NCBI GenBank assembly: GCA_000711775.1 | Contig: ARYC01000058.1 | Span: 124,001-188,000, forward strand | Source: Oxytricha trifallax | Taxonomy: Eukaryota; Ciliophora; Spirotrichea; Sporadotrichida; Oxytrichidae | Direction: 5' to 3' | DNA: 64,000 bases | Shown: positions 37,001-49,100 of the stretch, piece after piece | How the letters are laid out: the number at the start of each line of letters is the position of its first letter | Position numbering within the stretch: the stretch's first letter is position 1 | The notes under the pieces: generated by a model | The model's database searches: none | What the model was told of the DNA's origin: nothing | The model's input: only the letters and a program-made list of their open reading frames with translations | Position numbers and translations under genes: made by a program

Positions 37001-37180
37001 AAAAAAAATTCCTATAAAATTGTATTTAGTGATTAAATGAAAGAGATGTTTGAAATTATAAATAAAAAAAATAAAAAAGGGAGAAACTTAAAAAGATTTG
37101 AAATAATTTAGACACCAACTATTTTTATAAAAGAGCACTTTAAAGATAAATGGATGATTAAATCTGCCAATATTTAAATA
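34072..37180 (+). CDS. BAR-like/PH-like protein copy 2
   Basis: Blocks correspond one-to-one with copy 1: 34072-34345 (DELLSLDIFE, DIELTKLFAQWSDLMGTANLT, INDRLMELQNVI), 34380-34480, 35085-35180, 35775-36150 with WVIEDDDVYKEI, 36785-36885 (VLNLKDVQVKFTHKNFVEI) and 36950-37175 (FLETKKDNSICFSIKKN, MKEMFEIIN, KRFEIIQ, KWMIKSANI). The intact domain order in three copies argues the gene is under selection in at least some of them. The tail is followed at 37461 by the Rep-carrying element. Confidence 0.55.
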
Positions 37181-37460
37181 AATACACTTTCAAATAATTG
37201 TAATCTAAATAATAATTTATTTTCAATTTGATTGAGCTAATTTATTTAAATCTTAATTTATTCATTTATATTTTAATAGTAAAAAATTAAATTTAAATAA
37301 ATCAGCTTTTCAATTATTTTGTTTTTCTTCATATTGTTTCAATAAATTAAATTATAAACGCTAATTAATTTTAATATTAGTAATCAATTATAATTCAAAA
37401 TGTAATATAATTTACTTGAAGTTTTATGGGTAGATCAATTTCTTTAAAAATTAATATTGT

Positions 37461-39401
37461 TATAATAGAATTGAAATGAGAAAATTCAAAAATAATAATA
37501 GAACTGTAATTCTCATTAATTATAACTGCTGCTAATTAGGAGTACTCTTAAATCAAATTTGATTTTAGTGATTTAAATTTATAAATGATTATGACCAAAT
37601 TTTATATTTATTAATCATAATTATATTTTTGTGCAAAGTGTGCAAAAATATAATCATATAACATTAGGTAAATTATTAGCACAATCTTTAATATTTACAT
37701 AATTAAAATTAGTAATTATATGAAATAGCTTTGCGAATCAATGATCCTCAGCCGCCGTGTCTCTTGAACTTTATTCTTAACTTGTTTTGGTCTTGAATCA
37801 GTTTGTCATTTGAACTCTCGCTCTAAAGATTCTCTTCATTTGGTCTGTCTACGAGATAGTTTGCTAGATACACCGCATCTAAAGGAAATGTGAGCTTGCC
37901 GAATTAACCCTCTACATTTGGTGTTACTGTGATGCAAAATCTCAAATCAATCCCTTTCCTCGTTGGTTATTCTGTTCCACGGGAGCTCGTTCGTCGTAAT
38001 GATGGTAAAACAGTCTATGTAGAGTACCTATGTTTCCCCAAACTTGACATCCATTGCATATCCCCGGTCTTCTAGCAACTTCTACATTGCCGGTATGTTG
38101 TGCTTGTTGAAAAATCTCTTTATGTTCATCTCATCAATTAGTGGTACCTGGTGTCCTTATCAAGCAATCACCCTTCAATATGAAAACGGGTTGGCCCTAG
38201 ATCAGCTAATCACAGAAAAAAATTTCATCAAGCATTTCAGGATCGTGCTCTTGCCGGTGTTTGACGCCCCATAGAGCCAGACGCAGTGAATCTTTTTATC
38301 CTCCCGCTTTAGAAGTACTTAATACAGATCCTCCGCTATATCGTAGTATCCAAGCTCTCTTAACCTATCATCTGTCAGTACTTTGGATTATGTTAATGGA
38401 CGTTTGGTTTTCTTTACATAATCCTCCAGTTGCTATCTTACAGAGATCCTTACTTCTAAACCACTCCGAGATGCTTCAAAACTTTGTGGGTATTACTAAA
38501 TTTCTATTGCTCCTGACAAATGAAAGTGAGTGCGTCTGGATCGCTCAATTTCCTGTACAGATACTGTATGTAAGTCATTGAGCCGTTGGCAATGTTTTCG
38601 GCATGGAATTCTTTCAGGAAGTATCTTGCGTTTCTTTTCAATGGAACCGCCTTTAGCTCCTCGAGAGCTGCTCTCGCAGCTATCCTGTCATACTCAGTTT
38701 GCATCTCTGTAGCATTCCCGTACAAGTGAGTTAGCCCTTGATGCGATGTAAAGAATTCGGTGGTTGATATGATGCGAATATCGGATATTACTAGACCGAG
38801 CTTCTTAAATAGCGAACACCCTCCTCTCTTTTTAATTTGAAGTACTCTCTATTAATACCATTGGTGTCACGTGATACTTTAACGTGTAAGAACGTAACTT
38901 TGGCAGTCTTGTTTTCAAATACATTGACTTCGGTGATGCTTGGCTGATTCTTTTGAAGTTTTTGGTGCACTGTCTCAACCATATCCATTTTGATCACCCC
39001 GGTGACTTTCAAGAAGAAATCGAACCTGTAGTTATACTTCTTTTGCTTTGAGAATTTAACATTCATAATTTATCTACAGCTTTTAAGCATGCAATCAGCC
39101 GTCACTTTAGACATTCAATTGATTCGCAAAGCCATTTCATATAATTACTAATTTTAATTATGTAAAGATATTAAAGATTGTGCTAATAATCTACCTAATG
39201 TTATATGATTATATTTTTGCACACTTTGCACAAAAATATAATTATGATTAATAAATATAAAATTTGGTCATAATCATTTATAAATTTAAATCACTAAAAT
39301 CAAATTTGATTTAAGAGTACTCCTAATTAGCAGCAGTTATAATTAATGAGAATTACAGTTCTATTATTATTTTTGAATTTTCTCATTTCAATTCTATTAT
39401 A
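37461..39401. mobile_element. 1.94-kb element with long inverted repeats carrying a Rep/SF3-helicase gene
   Basis: Near-identical inverted arms at 37461-37735 and 39127-39401 (ends TATAATAGAATTGAAATGAG / inverse) enclose a core that is visibly richer in G+C than the surrounding DNA. AATATTGT stands next to both ends (37453-37460 and 39404-39411), suggesting an 8-bp duplication. Each arm contains a hairpin: ATTATATTTTTG and CAAAAATATAAT (37620-37631 and 37643-37654) around an 11-nt loop. The only gene is a minus-strand helicase pseudogene. The layout (hairpin-bearing terminal repeats around one replication gene) recalls linear single-stranded DNA replicons or a transposon derived from one; I know of no described hypotrich element like it. 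Confidence 0.75.
37748..39066 (-). pseudogene. Rep-like protein with superfamily 3 helicase domain, broken
   Basis: The gene runs from ATG 39066 to TGA 37750-37748, about 440 codons, with TAA/TAG as Gln. The N-terminal block (39066-38815) has no certain HUH motif; a lone LHVKV and a later YFKLK are weak candidates. The helicase block has a Walker A GASNTGKST (about 38250), a Walker B-like LIDEM (about 38130) and a motif C-like ITTNELP (near 38000), the order and spacing of SF3 helicases of small DNA replicons. Breaks: a frame change near 38815, another between about 38500 and 38470, three in-frame TGA codons between 38210 and 38150, and a shift near 37955. It ends KRHGG. It is therefore a pseudogene unless TGA is read through. 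Closest type (CRESS-, parvo- or other) is unresolved. Expected role: replication initiation of the element. Confidence 0.7.
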
Positions 39402-39489
39402 AAAATATTGTTTATCATTTTACTTAAAATCGCCACCAATCTGTAAATATATATATTTAATTTAATGCAATTTATATTAATAATCTAAT

Positions 39490-42004
39490 TGTAAAACGAT
39501 TATTCTGTAATTTTATTGATTGACAGTCAAAACCCTTTAATAAAGTGTTTTGATTAATTAGGTAATATTTGTGATTATGGTCTGCTTGCTTTTAAAAGCA
39601 CTACTTTCACTCTATTTATAAAAAATGAAAGATTTTTGTTATTAAAATTTTTATACTGAACTTATAAGTTCTCATATCTATATATTTATTATAGAATTTT
39701 TATTTATAACAGATAAGTTTGATTTACTTTTTATTTTATCTTGCATTTTCTTCAAAATTTATAACTTTATCTGATCTTAATGAATCTAATTAAGTACATC
39801 ATTTTTTAAAAAATTGGCATTTATGCATAATATTTTTGAAAATTTTTATCATTAATTATCTTAATATTCGATTTTATACTTTCATTTATTTTAGCTTGAG
39901 TTCTTTATTGACATGTTTTTGTGCAATATTTATTAAAGAGTGGTACATTTGGTAAAATTAAAATCAAAATATGCATAATATGAGTGATTTTAATGTTTTT
40001 GATGGACTCAAGTTTGTCATATTTTAGTTTTAAAATTATTAAATATGGATGTCAATCTTAAATTTTTCTCTTAATTTAATCAAAAATATAGACACCTATA
40101 AAATATAGGCATTTATAGGAGGCCAACCTAGTAAAGATATATGGAGAAACTATGCAAAAGCTTTTCCATTTTAACCTATTAAAGTCAATTAAATTACTAC
40201 TTAATTTGTTATAATTTAATTAGTACTAGCACTAAACTCATTTAAGTTATTAAATAGTACTATTTAATAATAGTAGCAAATTTTATAATTACCTATCCTA
40301 AAATTAATGAGGTCTAAAAATAGAAAAATTCCAAAACGGTAATTGAAACCATGAACTAAACAATTAAAATCATTTTGGCATCAAAACATTTTTAAATGGA
40401 GTCCCTAAAAATTATAAGAAGATATTTACATAAAATTTAGTATTTTTAATTAAATAAACAAAGAAAACAATATATGTGCTATCATTTGAATTTTCTTATT
40501 GAAATAATTAATACTTAACATTTATAAAGATGAAGTGATGATAAAACTAAAATATTAAGATCCAACAATGAAAATAATAAATTATTTTAATTAACAAAAA
40601 AATAAAATTAACGAAAATGAAATCCTAATGCCCAGCATTACCTTCATCAATAAAACCAAATATAAAAATCGTTAAGGTGTTTTGGAGTTTAAGTGCACTT
40701 TAGCATAGTTTTGAAAATAATTGTAATGTAACTTTTTCTTGTGCTTACTTTAAGATGCTAGCTGAAAATAGAACCATTAAATAGCATTTTACCAATATTA
40801 TAAAATGATTCTATAATAGTGTATATCTCATTTAACCCTTAAATGTAATTACAAATTACAATTAATTATAATAATTCATTATAATACTATTTATAATTCT
40901 ATTACTTTATAAAGTTTATTGAACATTTATTTTATATAATGTTATAATGTAATAATGGAGTTTCATATTCTATCACTTTTAAACACAATAACCCAGTTCC
41001 ACAAGGAATCATAAGTGGCCCTAATCCATTTACAGAGAGTTATATTATTAATTGATAAAAAAATTACTTATATTTAAAATTAATTAATTGAAAAAAATCC
41101 AGTTAATTATGGAAGTTTATGCTCAAAGAAAACGATAATTTAATTTCTTTTTCTTTGAATAATTAAATTTACAGTATTGAGATGGTAAAGTATTCAGATA
41201 AACCGAATTACTTTGATTACATAACAACTTTTGATCGTCAATCACTCTCAAACAAATAAAAATTGTCAATATCTCAACAACAAAGTAATGCTACTCTTAT
41301 TTACTCATTAAATTAGAAAGATGCAGAGTATAAATTCTTAATAAAATTATTCTAAGAAAGTTTCTCAAAAGGTAGAGTTTAAAAGCAATAAAGTCTAGAG
41401 TTGCCAAAATCAAAAGTTATCAAAATTGAAAAGATAATGAACAAGTAATTGTATGAGAGGTTCGCTATCGAAATTAAGTTTATGAGTGAGAAGTATCCAC
41501 AAAAAGATTTTGAAGATATAATTTTCATATATTTATACAATGATTAATATAATGCAGCATCTATTTCATGGATCTTATTTAGTAAACCCTTCACAAATCT
41601 ATGATGACAGCAGCATTGGATTTGATTTCAGATTATCAAATGATAAATGTTTATATGGAAGAGGAGCTTATTTTGCGAAAAACTCTGGATACTCAGATTC
41701 TTATAGATACAAAATTCCTAATTCTTTTCAATATTAAATATTTGTTGCTCTTGTTTTAACTGGAAATAGTGTCACCTTAAACAAAACTGAGATAAAATTA
41801 TTAGTAATTTTTTTTTATGAGCCTGATCTAAGAGCTCCACCCTATAAACCTGGTAGTAAAATTTGGAGATTTGACTCCGTTCATAATGGATTGCAAGACC
41901 ATTATATAGTTTATGATCACTATAAAGCTTACCCAGGCTATTTATTAAATTTATTATAATTTTTGAGAAGCCTACTTCAATAATTTTAAAGTTATACACA
42001 ATGA
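39490..42004 (+). CDS. WWE-PARP copy 3 (WWE exon split by a TBE-derived element)
   Basis: The first exon starts near 39490 (TTGATTGACAGT, as in copy 4 at 50330), is split by element B (39528-40691) and resumes at 40692. A second WWE-like block lies at 40960-41050, then the leader from 41181 (MVKYSDKPNYFDYITTFD), a TATAAT-pointer IES (41523-41553), the catalytic block HLFHGSYLVNP, GRGAYFAKNSGYSDSY, a TGAG-pointer IES (41792-41821), and RFDSVHNG, DHYIVYDHYKAYPGYLL. Stop TGA 42002-42004. Apart from the insertions it is intact. The triad position for Glu is His. The leader lacks the MITE seen in copy 2. Confidence 0.75.
39528..40691. mobile_element. TBE-derived non-autonomous element B
   Basis: It begins CAAAACCCTTTAATAAAG and ends with a worn GGTGTTTTGGAGTTTA, flanked by AGT (39525-39527 and 40692-40694), an ANT target as expected for TBE. 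Comparison with PARP copy 4 shows the empty site. The interior at 40095-40160 is the inverse of the conserved TBE middle segment (GGAGGCCAACCTAG...). Confidence 0.8.
41523..41553 (+). other. IES with ATATAAT pointer, PARP copy 3
   Basis: ATATAAT at 41516-41522 and 41547-41553 brackets 31 bp; removing it gives FEDI-MQHLFHG in frame, as in copies 2 and 4. Confidence 0.75.
41792..41821 (+). other. IES with TGAG pointer, PARP copy 3
   Basis: TGAG at 41788-41791 and 41818-41821 brackets a 30-bp A/T insert whose removal restores LNKTE-PDLRAPP. Its interior has diverged from copy 2 while the pointer is identical. Confidence 0.8.
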
Positions 42005-43142
42005 GTCATAATATTTTTTGAATAGCAATATCTTATCACATATGAGGCCATTTGATATGATTATAATTATGAAATCAATTTAGAAATAGTAGTTTGTTAA
42101 ATTAAATTTAAAGATTTAGAGAAAGTTATTCATTATAACTTCACAATATATCATTTTTTAATTACTCTGAAATAATTAACAATAACATTTAATATAAATG
42201 TTCAAGATGAACAATATAAATTGATTATTTTACGAAGTCTAAAAAAAATTATAGTTTTACTTCCATTTGAAAAATTAATTATTTGGCGCTGTATTTAAAA
42301 TCATAATTCTATAATTAAATTTTTTCATAAGATTTTTTAATTTTGAACCTTCAAATTATTATAAAGATAGAGACTAATTAAAAAAAAATTATTAAATCTT
42401 TAAAATAATTTTTGATTAAAAAAGCAATTATAAATTTAATAAGAAGAACTCTAATTCTTCAAATTATTTATTTTTAAATCAATCATGAATAATAATTAAC
42501 TTGAGCTTGATATTATCAACATCTCTATTTGAATTTTACTTTAATATGTATATTTGAGTTTGATTTTATTTTTAAGAAATTGAATATGAAAAGTTTGGGC
42601 ACAATAATTTAAATAAATGTCATACATATAATACATAAATGAAATTGTAATAATGTTCCTATTTGTAAAATGATAATTCTAAGAAATATTACAAAGAAAC
42701 AAGTATAAGGATGAAAAAAACTCTAGCTAAACTGATCATTATCATGATAATTGTAAACAAACTTTTTTTAATAAAATATTAAATCTTAAAATTATAAAGA
42801 ATATTATTATTCATTTTATTTTTTCAAAAATTATATATTAATCCCACAAGATAATTAAAATATAATTGTACTAAAATTTGTGGAGATAATGGAAAAGTTA
42901 AAATTCGTATTAAGAAATTTTCTTTTGGTCCTTAGAAAAATTTTTACTACTAAAAACAGTTTCAGGAATAATCTTATCTGGTGTACCGCAAAACTTTTTC
43001 AACTTTAAGTTGAAAACGAAAGTGAAGGTAAATATTTCTAAAAACTTAATGCCATTTTTAATAAATAGTGACACTTAATTATTATGTAAATATGTGTAAT
43101 TAATAAAAGTAATTATAGAAATCTCTATTTATAACTATGAAT
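42005..43142. other. AT-rich spacer, duplicate of 29412-30584
   Basis: Similar to the spacer after PARP copy 2 over most of its length, ending at the same kind of TBE-derived element. No gene is seen. Confidence 0.5.
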
Positions 43143-44335
43143 CAAAACCCCAAAACCCCTAAATGAGATTTATATGTGCATTGATAGATGAGGGTAATGT
43201 TGGGGATTATTAAATTTTTTTAATTAATTTCATTTTTGTTGTTAAATTTAATGCAATTTATTATTTTCATAGTTAATATATTTTTTCATATCTAAAACTA
43301 TATAAATTTATTCTAGAAAAAAATCTTCAAAAATAATTTTACTGATTGAGCTTTTCTTGATTGATTTACTTGTTTAATTAAGCTAGATAAATTCTATAAA
43401 ATCTTCTAATTGTTCCTATGGACTCCATTTTAATAATGCTTTGGAATCAATATAGTTTAATTATTTAGTTTATGTTTCCATTAATGTTTTGAACTATTTA
43501 GAAACTTTTCCATTAAAACCTCATTAGTTTAAAACTAGGTACTAATTAAGTTTTGGTAATATTTAATAATTACTTTTTAAATTTAAAAGATTTAGTACCA
43601 ATACTAATGAACTTTAACAAATTTAGAACTAATTTAATGGAATTTAATTGGTTAATATAGTGATCCATTTTTAAATATGTTACAGCTTTTGCAAACTTTT
43701 TTATTTCATTTACAGGGATTATCTCCTGCAAGATGATCATATTTAATAGGCATCTACAAATTTATATAAATTAAAAATCGAAATTTTAAGATTAATATTA
43801 ACTTATAATACTTTTATATCTAAAACATTACCTTATTGTGACTTTTAATAGCCTTGAAACTACCCACTTTATGCACATTTTTTATATAAATTTAAATTAT
43901 CTTTACAATCTCTATTCTTTTTGGATAAATATATTTAATTAATAACTTAAGCTAAAAGAAATGAAATTTCTGAATTAAATTTGAAAATACTTTATGATAT
44001 TATTTTCATAAATAATTTTGCATCAATAATAAGTATTTGAAATAAAACAATCAATAAATCTAAAAAGACTATCATAAAATAGAGATTAACTATGAAAAAA
44101 TGTATATCAAATAAAAATTTAATTAAAGATTATCTTTTTCATATAAAATACTATAAATACTTATAAATATTTGAGAATATATAGGTTGAATATTAAAAAA
44201 TTGATAATGAACAACTTTCATATTTTCATAACATAGGCGAAAGTAATGCTTCCACTACAATATACCCTCATTGCTTATATTACCCTCATCAATCAAAACA
44301 TAAATTAAAATTTATAAAGGGGTTTTGGGGTTTGG
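43143..44335. mobile_element. TBE-derived non-autonomous element C
   Basis: Starts CAAAACCCCAAAACCCC after AAT and ends GGGGTTTTGGGGTTTG, with AAT just beyond (44336-44338). It has the same interior as element A (43675-43745) and the same neighbour, a PARP fragment beginning AYRYKIP, so elements A and C descend from one insertion copied with the unit. Confidence 0.75.
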
Positions 44336-44700
44336 AATGCATATCGGTATAAGATTCCTAATAAATACTAATTAGAGCCTAAAAATATTTTTAGGTTTTT
44401 TAATTTCAATTAATAACTATCGGAATTTCTTTGGTTTTACATGAGTTTAAATAATTTTTGATTTAATAAAATTTGATATCAGCAATTTTATTTATTAATA
44501 TTTTGGATTTTAAGACCAAATGTTTATAGCTATAGTAATTACTGAAGAAAGTATTAATTAGTATAAATTTTATCTTAATATTATTTAAAATAACTAACAT
44601 AGCTCAAGACTCCTACTTTTAAATTTGGTAGTAAGCAAGAGATATACCTTGTTTAAATAATTAAAAATGAGGACACTTTAAATTTAATGATCATTAAAAA
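44336..44700 (+). pseudogene. 3' fragment of a WWE-PARP gene
   Basis: Begins AYRYKIPNKY directly after element C and contains a worn end block near 44610-44690. It is the counterpart of 31724-32115. Confidence 0.55.
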
Positions 44701-44944
44701 GATTAACATGGATATAAGTAAATTAAAAAAAATTATCATTGATTTACATTGCTTAAACTTTTTAAAAAAATCAGATATTGAAATTTATCTCTGCAATACT
44801 CGATTTCTTATAAGTACTGTAAAACCAAGGAAAATAAAATTAAAATAAAGCTAATAAGTTACAAAAAAAAATATATATTTTTTAAGTTTACAATTTAAAA
44901 TAAGACAATAAGTTATACTGCGTTTTTATAATAATATTTCTTTT

Positions 44945-45170
44945 GAATGAGTCGGCTTGGTTGGTTCTGGGAGGTGGCAATCTAGTACTTGAAGTGCAAG
45001 TGTTAGCATCCAAGTTTGATTTTCCCAAACTATCGACTGTCTCTTAGGCAAATCACTTAAAATGCCACACTTTAATATTTGAGACACCATCATCCAATTA
45101 TATAAGGATAGATTTTATTGAGGCCCAGACAAGTCTACTCAATCAAGACCTACAGTACAGGAAGAACTTT
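44945..45170. repeat. Conserved non-coding block, copy in unit 3
   Basis: Similar to 32310-32500. It contains a GGAGGTGGCAATCTAGTACTT segment and AGTTTGATTTTCCC, loosely like tRNA A and B boxes, but no cloverleaf that I can complete. Confidence 0.3.
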
Positions 45171-46170
45171 TATAGAGCACTGATTTACCAAACTTATCTA
45201 ATCTTTAATATTGGCTTACACTTTCTAAATGGTGTCTGAGAGTCTAACTGGTAGGGCCATTACTCGAATAATTAAATTAAACAAACTTTTTTAATAGTGT
45301 CAATAACCTTATGGATACACTCTACTCTACCTTACTTTTTTTATGTAATTATTTTCTTAAAAGTCAAAACTCATAATAATTATGATATATACTTTATTTT
45401 AATTAATTTTTATAAAGTTAATTTAAGAAACATAGCAAATTTTATAGATCCCTATATAGTAATATAATGTCGATTAAAGAAAGAGATTAATTAGTTCATT
45501 TTTTATGAAATTATGGATTAAAGAGAGAACAATTTTGCTAAGACATTCCCTTTTATTATTAAAACCTATTTTTCGTTGTGGTATACCTACATCAAAATTT
45601 ACGAGAGAAAGAAAATATACATAAACTCCGTATTACAAATTATTTTAATTGTATTTATTAAATTCTAATAAAATTTATGATTTTATATAGATAGATTATG
45701 AATTGAATCAATTTTTTTTAAATATTTATATTTGAGTAGTATAAATTTGTAAATAAATTTCAGATAAATAAATAATTATTTGTAAATCAAAAATCGATTT
45801 TTAATAAAATGTTCTCATAAATGGATTCAATTGAAACTTAATAATTTAATGTATTTTTTAATTTCTAAATTAAAATAATAATTTTTATTTTATTTTTTCT
45901 CATTTAATGATTAAATTATAATTTAATTGAGAGAAGAAATTTCCTTTTCCCTTTTAAAATGTATCAATACTCCCCTATTATAATTTTAATAGTTATGGTT
46001 AAATTATAAAATTGGCAGAATGTAATTTATGTCATATGAGAAGGCTGGCTTATTATACTTTTTCTCTTAGGCTAAAGTCCCATTTTCTAATAACCATGCA
46101 GCATTTATAAATACAATTAAGATTTTGGGGTTGGAAAACTTCCTCCCATTGTTATTTTATTTAATTTAAA

Positions 46171-49100
46171 CTGAGTACAAAGATGAACTACTGAGCTTAG
46201 ATATTTTTGAATAAAATGTTTAAGAACTTGGGCCAAATTACATAGATGATTTGGGGGGGGGAAATTTCCTGCCCCCAGACACTTTCCTGCCCCAAAAGGT
46301 AGTTTCCTGCCCCCAACATTAAACTTTATGTTTTTTGCAATAAATTTAATAGAAACAAATTTATTTCAATTTAAGTAACCATAACCATGTACTATACAAC
46401 ATTTATTATTATATAATTTTCAAGGTACATAATTATTCTTATCAAATTATATATTACTGACAAGGCTAAAATAAGTGTTTTTTTTTATTAATTAATGTAA
46501 TTTTCATTAAATTTTAAATTGATTATCAAGGTAGAAATGATATTTGAAGCTAAATTAAAAAAAATTATATCATAATTGATGATATAGATTCTTTGAAAAT
46601 TATAAAAATTACACATTTTTTTGTATGGGGCAGGAAACTACCTTTTTGGGGGCAGGAAACTTCCCCCCTTAGGTGCATAAAAAATTTTGGGGCAGGAAAC
46701 TTCCCCCCCCCAACCGATGATTTCTACACGCAGACAAAGCAATAATTTGAAGAAATCTTTAAATTACAGAATTAAATGAGCAAGGATATTGAACTTACAA
46801 AATTATTTGCGCAATTTTCTGACTTAATGGGTCCAGCGAATTTATCTTTTGCCAAGATAAGTAATAGATTGATGGAGCTAAAGAATGTAATTCTTTCTTA
46901 CTTCTCATGCAAACTTTTTTAAAAATTAAATTCATTAGCTTTTATATAAATAAGTTTAATTAGAGAGGCTCTAGCTTAAGGAAATATGTCTTATCATATC
47001 CATCATGTTTCGACACACTTAAAATCATAAAACTCAAGAGAGAGAAGAAAAGGGTTAGTTTTTTATAATATATACTACTATTTTTGAATATAAACTAAAT
47101 TATTATATAACTTTAAAATATATATATTATAACGAAATAAATTAGTCTTTATGGTTCTAATAATCTTTTATGATATCTAAAGTCCCCATTTTAAAGCAAA
47201 AAACTTAATGTAAACTCTTAAAAAAACAATGAATCTTAAATAATTTCATGTTATATTAATATAGATTTTACGGCTGATTATTAATGAATAATAAAGAGTA
47301 AATACTATAAAATTGGTGCTTTAGACTTTTTAAAAATATTATTAGGAACATCAGAACCGATTTAAATGGTAATAATAAATTATTTTAATTTTAGGCAGCT
47401 TTATAAACAAATTCCTATTCTCATAGTAATGGTAATTTCTCCAAGTTTGAAATTAAATTGCTTATTTTTAATTATTCTCATTGTATTTTAATACTAGAAG
47501 ATAATATAAAATCTACCCAAAAAACTCACACATCTCTACCTAGAAAATGCAGATTAAGAATCCAAATTAGAACCAATTAAATAAGATCTAGATCTTAATT
47601 GTTAACTTCAAAATTGCGATTCTAAAAGCCCTGATAAAAAGTGTTCAAAGCTTGTTTTATAAATAGTTTTTACTTTAAAAAAATTTGTTTGTTATTTAAA
47701 AGCAAAAAGATTTAACTCTTTCCTTAATAAAATCTTAATTCTTTAATTCTTTTACTATTTGTTTTTATATAATAATTTGGCCCGAGATTATTTTTCTCAA
47801 CTAATTATCTACCTATAAAATTTCTTCCTTAATTTTGGACTTCATTTATTAAAAATATCAAAAAATTTAATACTACAACTTGAGTTATATTATATTAAAC
47901 GTCTTAATAAGTGAAATATATTTTATAAATTGAATAAACAAAACAAATCGTATCAATTCTTAATCAAATTTACTTATTAAAATTCTGTAATTCATAAAAA
48001 AATTAAATCTTTTCTGCAATGTATATCATATGTACATAAAATAAAGATAAACAGTTTGATTGAGGCAAATACTCTTTTAAAATTTAAATTTTAAGATTGA
48101 AAGTTTTTGGTGTTAAAATCAATAAAATCAAATTTTTAATTAAAATAAATTTAAGTATATTGAAGTTTTCGTAATTAAGTTAACTCAAAATTTATATTTA
48201 TAATTATAATAAGCTTAGTAAATAAGATGAAGACTAATCTTCAAACCCCTTTTTATCAACAATTTCAACTCTCTAGAGATAATAGTCTAATCCAGAATTA
48301 TTACCATTAGAAAGTTAAGTAATTTCAAACTCTCTTCCCAATAAGTTTGCTGAACAGCTTAGAATTTTAGACTTAGAGATTCTTAAGCAAAATAAAAGTT
48401 AGGAAAATTTGAAGTCATTTTCTTCGATTCTTTTATCAAGCGAGGAAACTAAAAGTGAATATTAAATTTTTCAACAGTTTGGTACAAGTATCAAAAGAGC
48501 TCTTTGGGTTATTGAAGATGACGAAGTTTATAAAGCAATTAAGTGTCAAGATATATGCTCTCCTATTTTTTTCACAAAGCAACCAAATTAATTTTATTTT
48601 AATTAGGTAACAAGCCCCCCCCCCACTAATAAAAAAAAACATATATTTTGATTCAGAGTCTTATCGAAAAACTATTATTGATTTTTAAGCAATTGCTTCG
48701 AGCTTTGACAAAATTAATAAGTTTTAAATTAAAAAATAAAAAAAATAGAAAAATCTAAAAAATTCTGATACATTTAAAAAAAAGTTCTTATTCAAAAAAT
48801 GTAATTTTTAAGAACTTCTGTACAACACTTGTTTTTAATAATAATTTAAATAAAAATTTTATTTAATAATGTACAATGAATTTCTTGTTTTTTTTTTACA
48901 TAGATTTGATTGTAAATTGTTAAAAGCTTGAAAACTATTTAATGAATAAAAAATTTACTATTTTAACATTGCTAGTTTTCAGAAATTTATCAGACTACGA
49001 TTGAATAAGTTCATGGACCTTTTATTTATTAGTTAACTTAAATCAAGATATTTAGTTTGGATTTGGAGTATTATCAAATTTAAATTTATTTAAAATTGAC

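Noticed and set aside
38044..38581. Plus-strand ORFs across the Rep-like gene
   Set aside because: The SF3 helicase motifs are on the minus strand; the plus-strand frames carry no recognisable motif.
41772..41999. Minus-strand 75-codon ORF (also at 29182-29367)
   Set aside because: It is antisense to the final PARP catalytic block and repeats only because that exon is duplicated.
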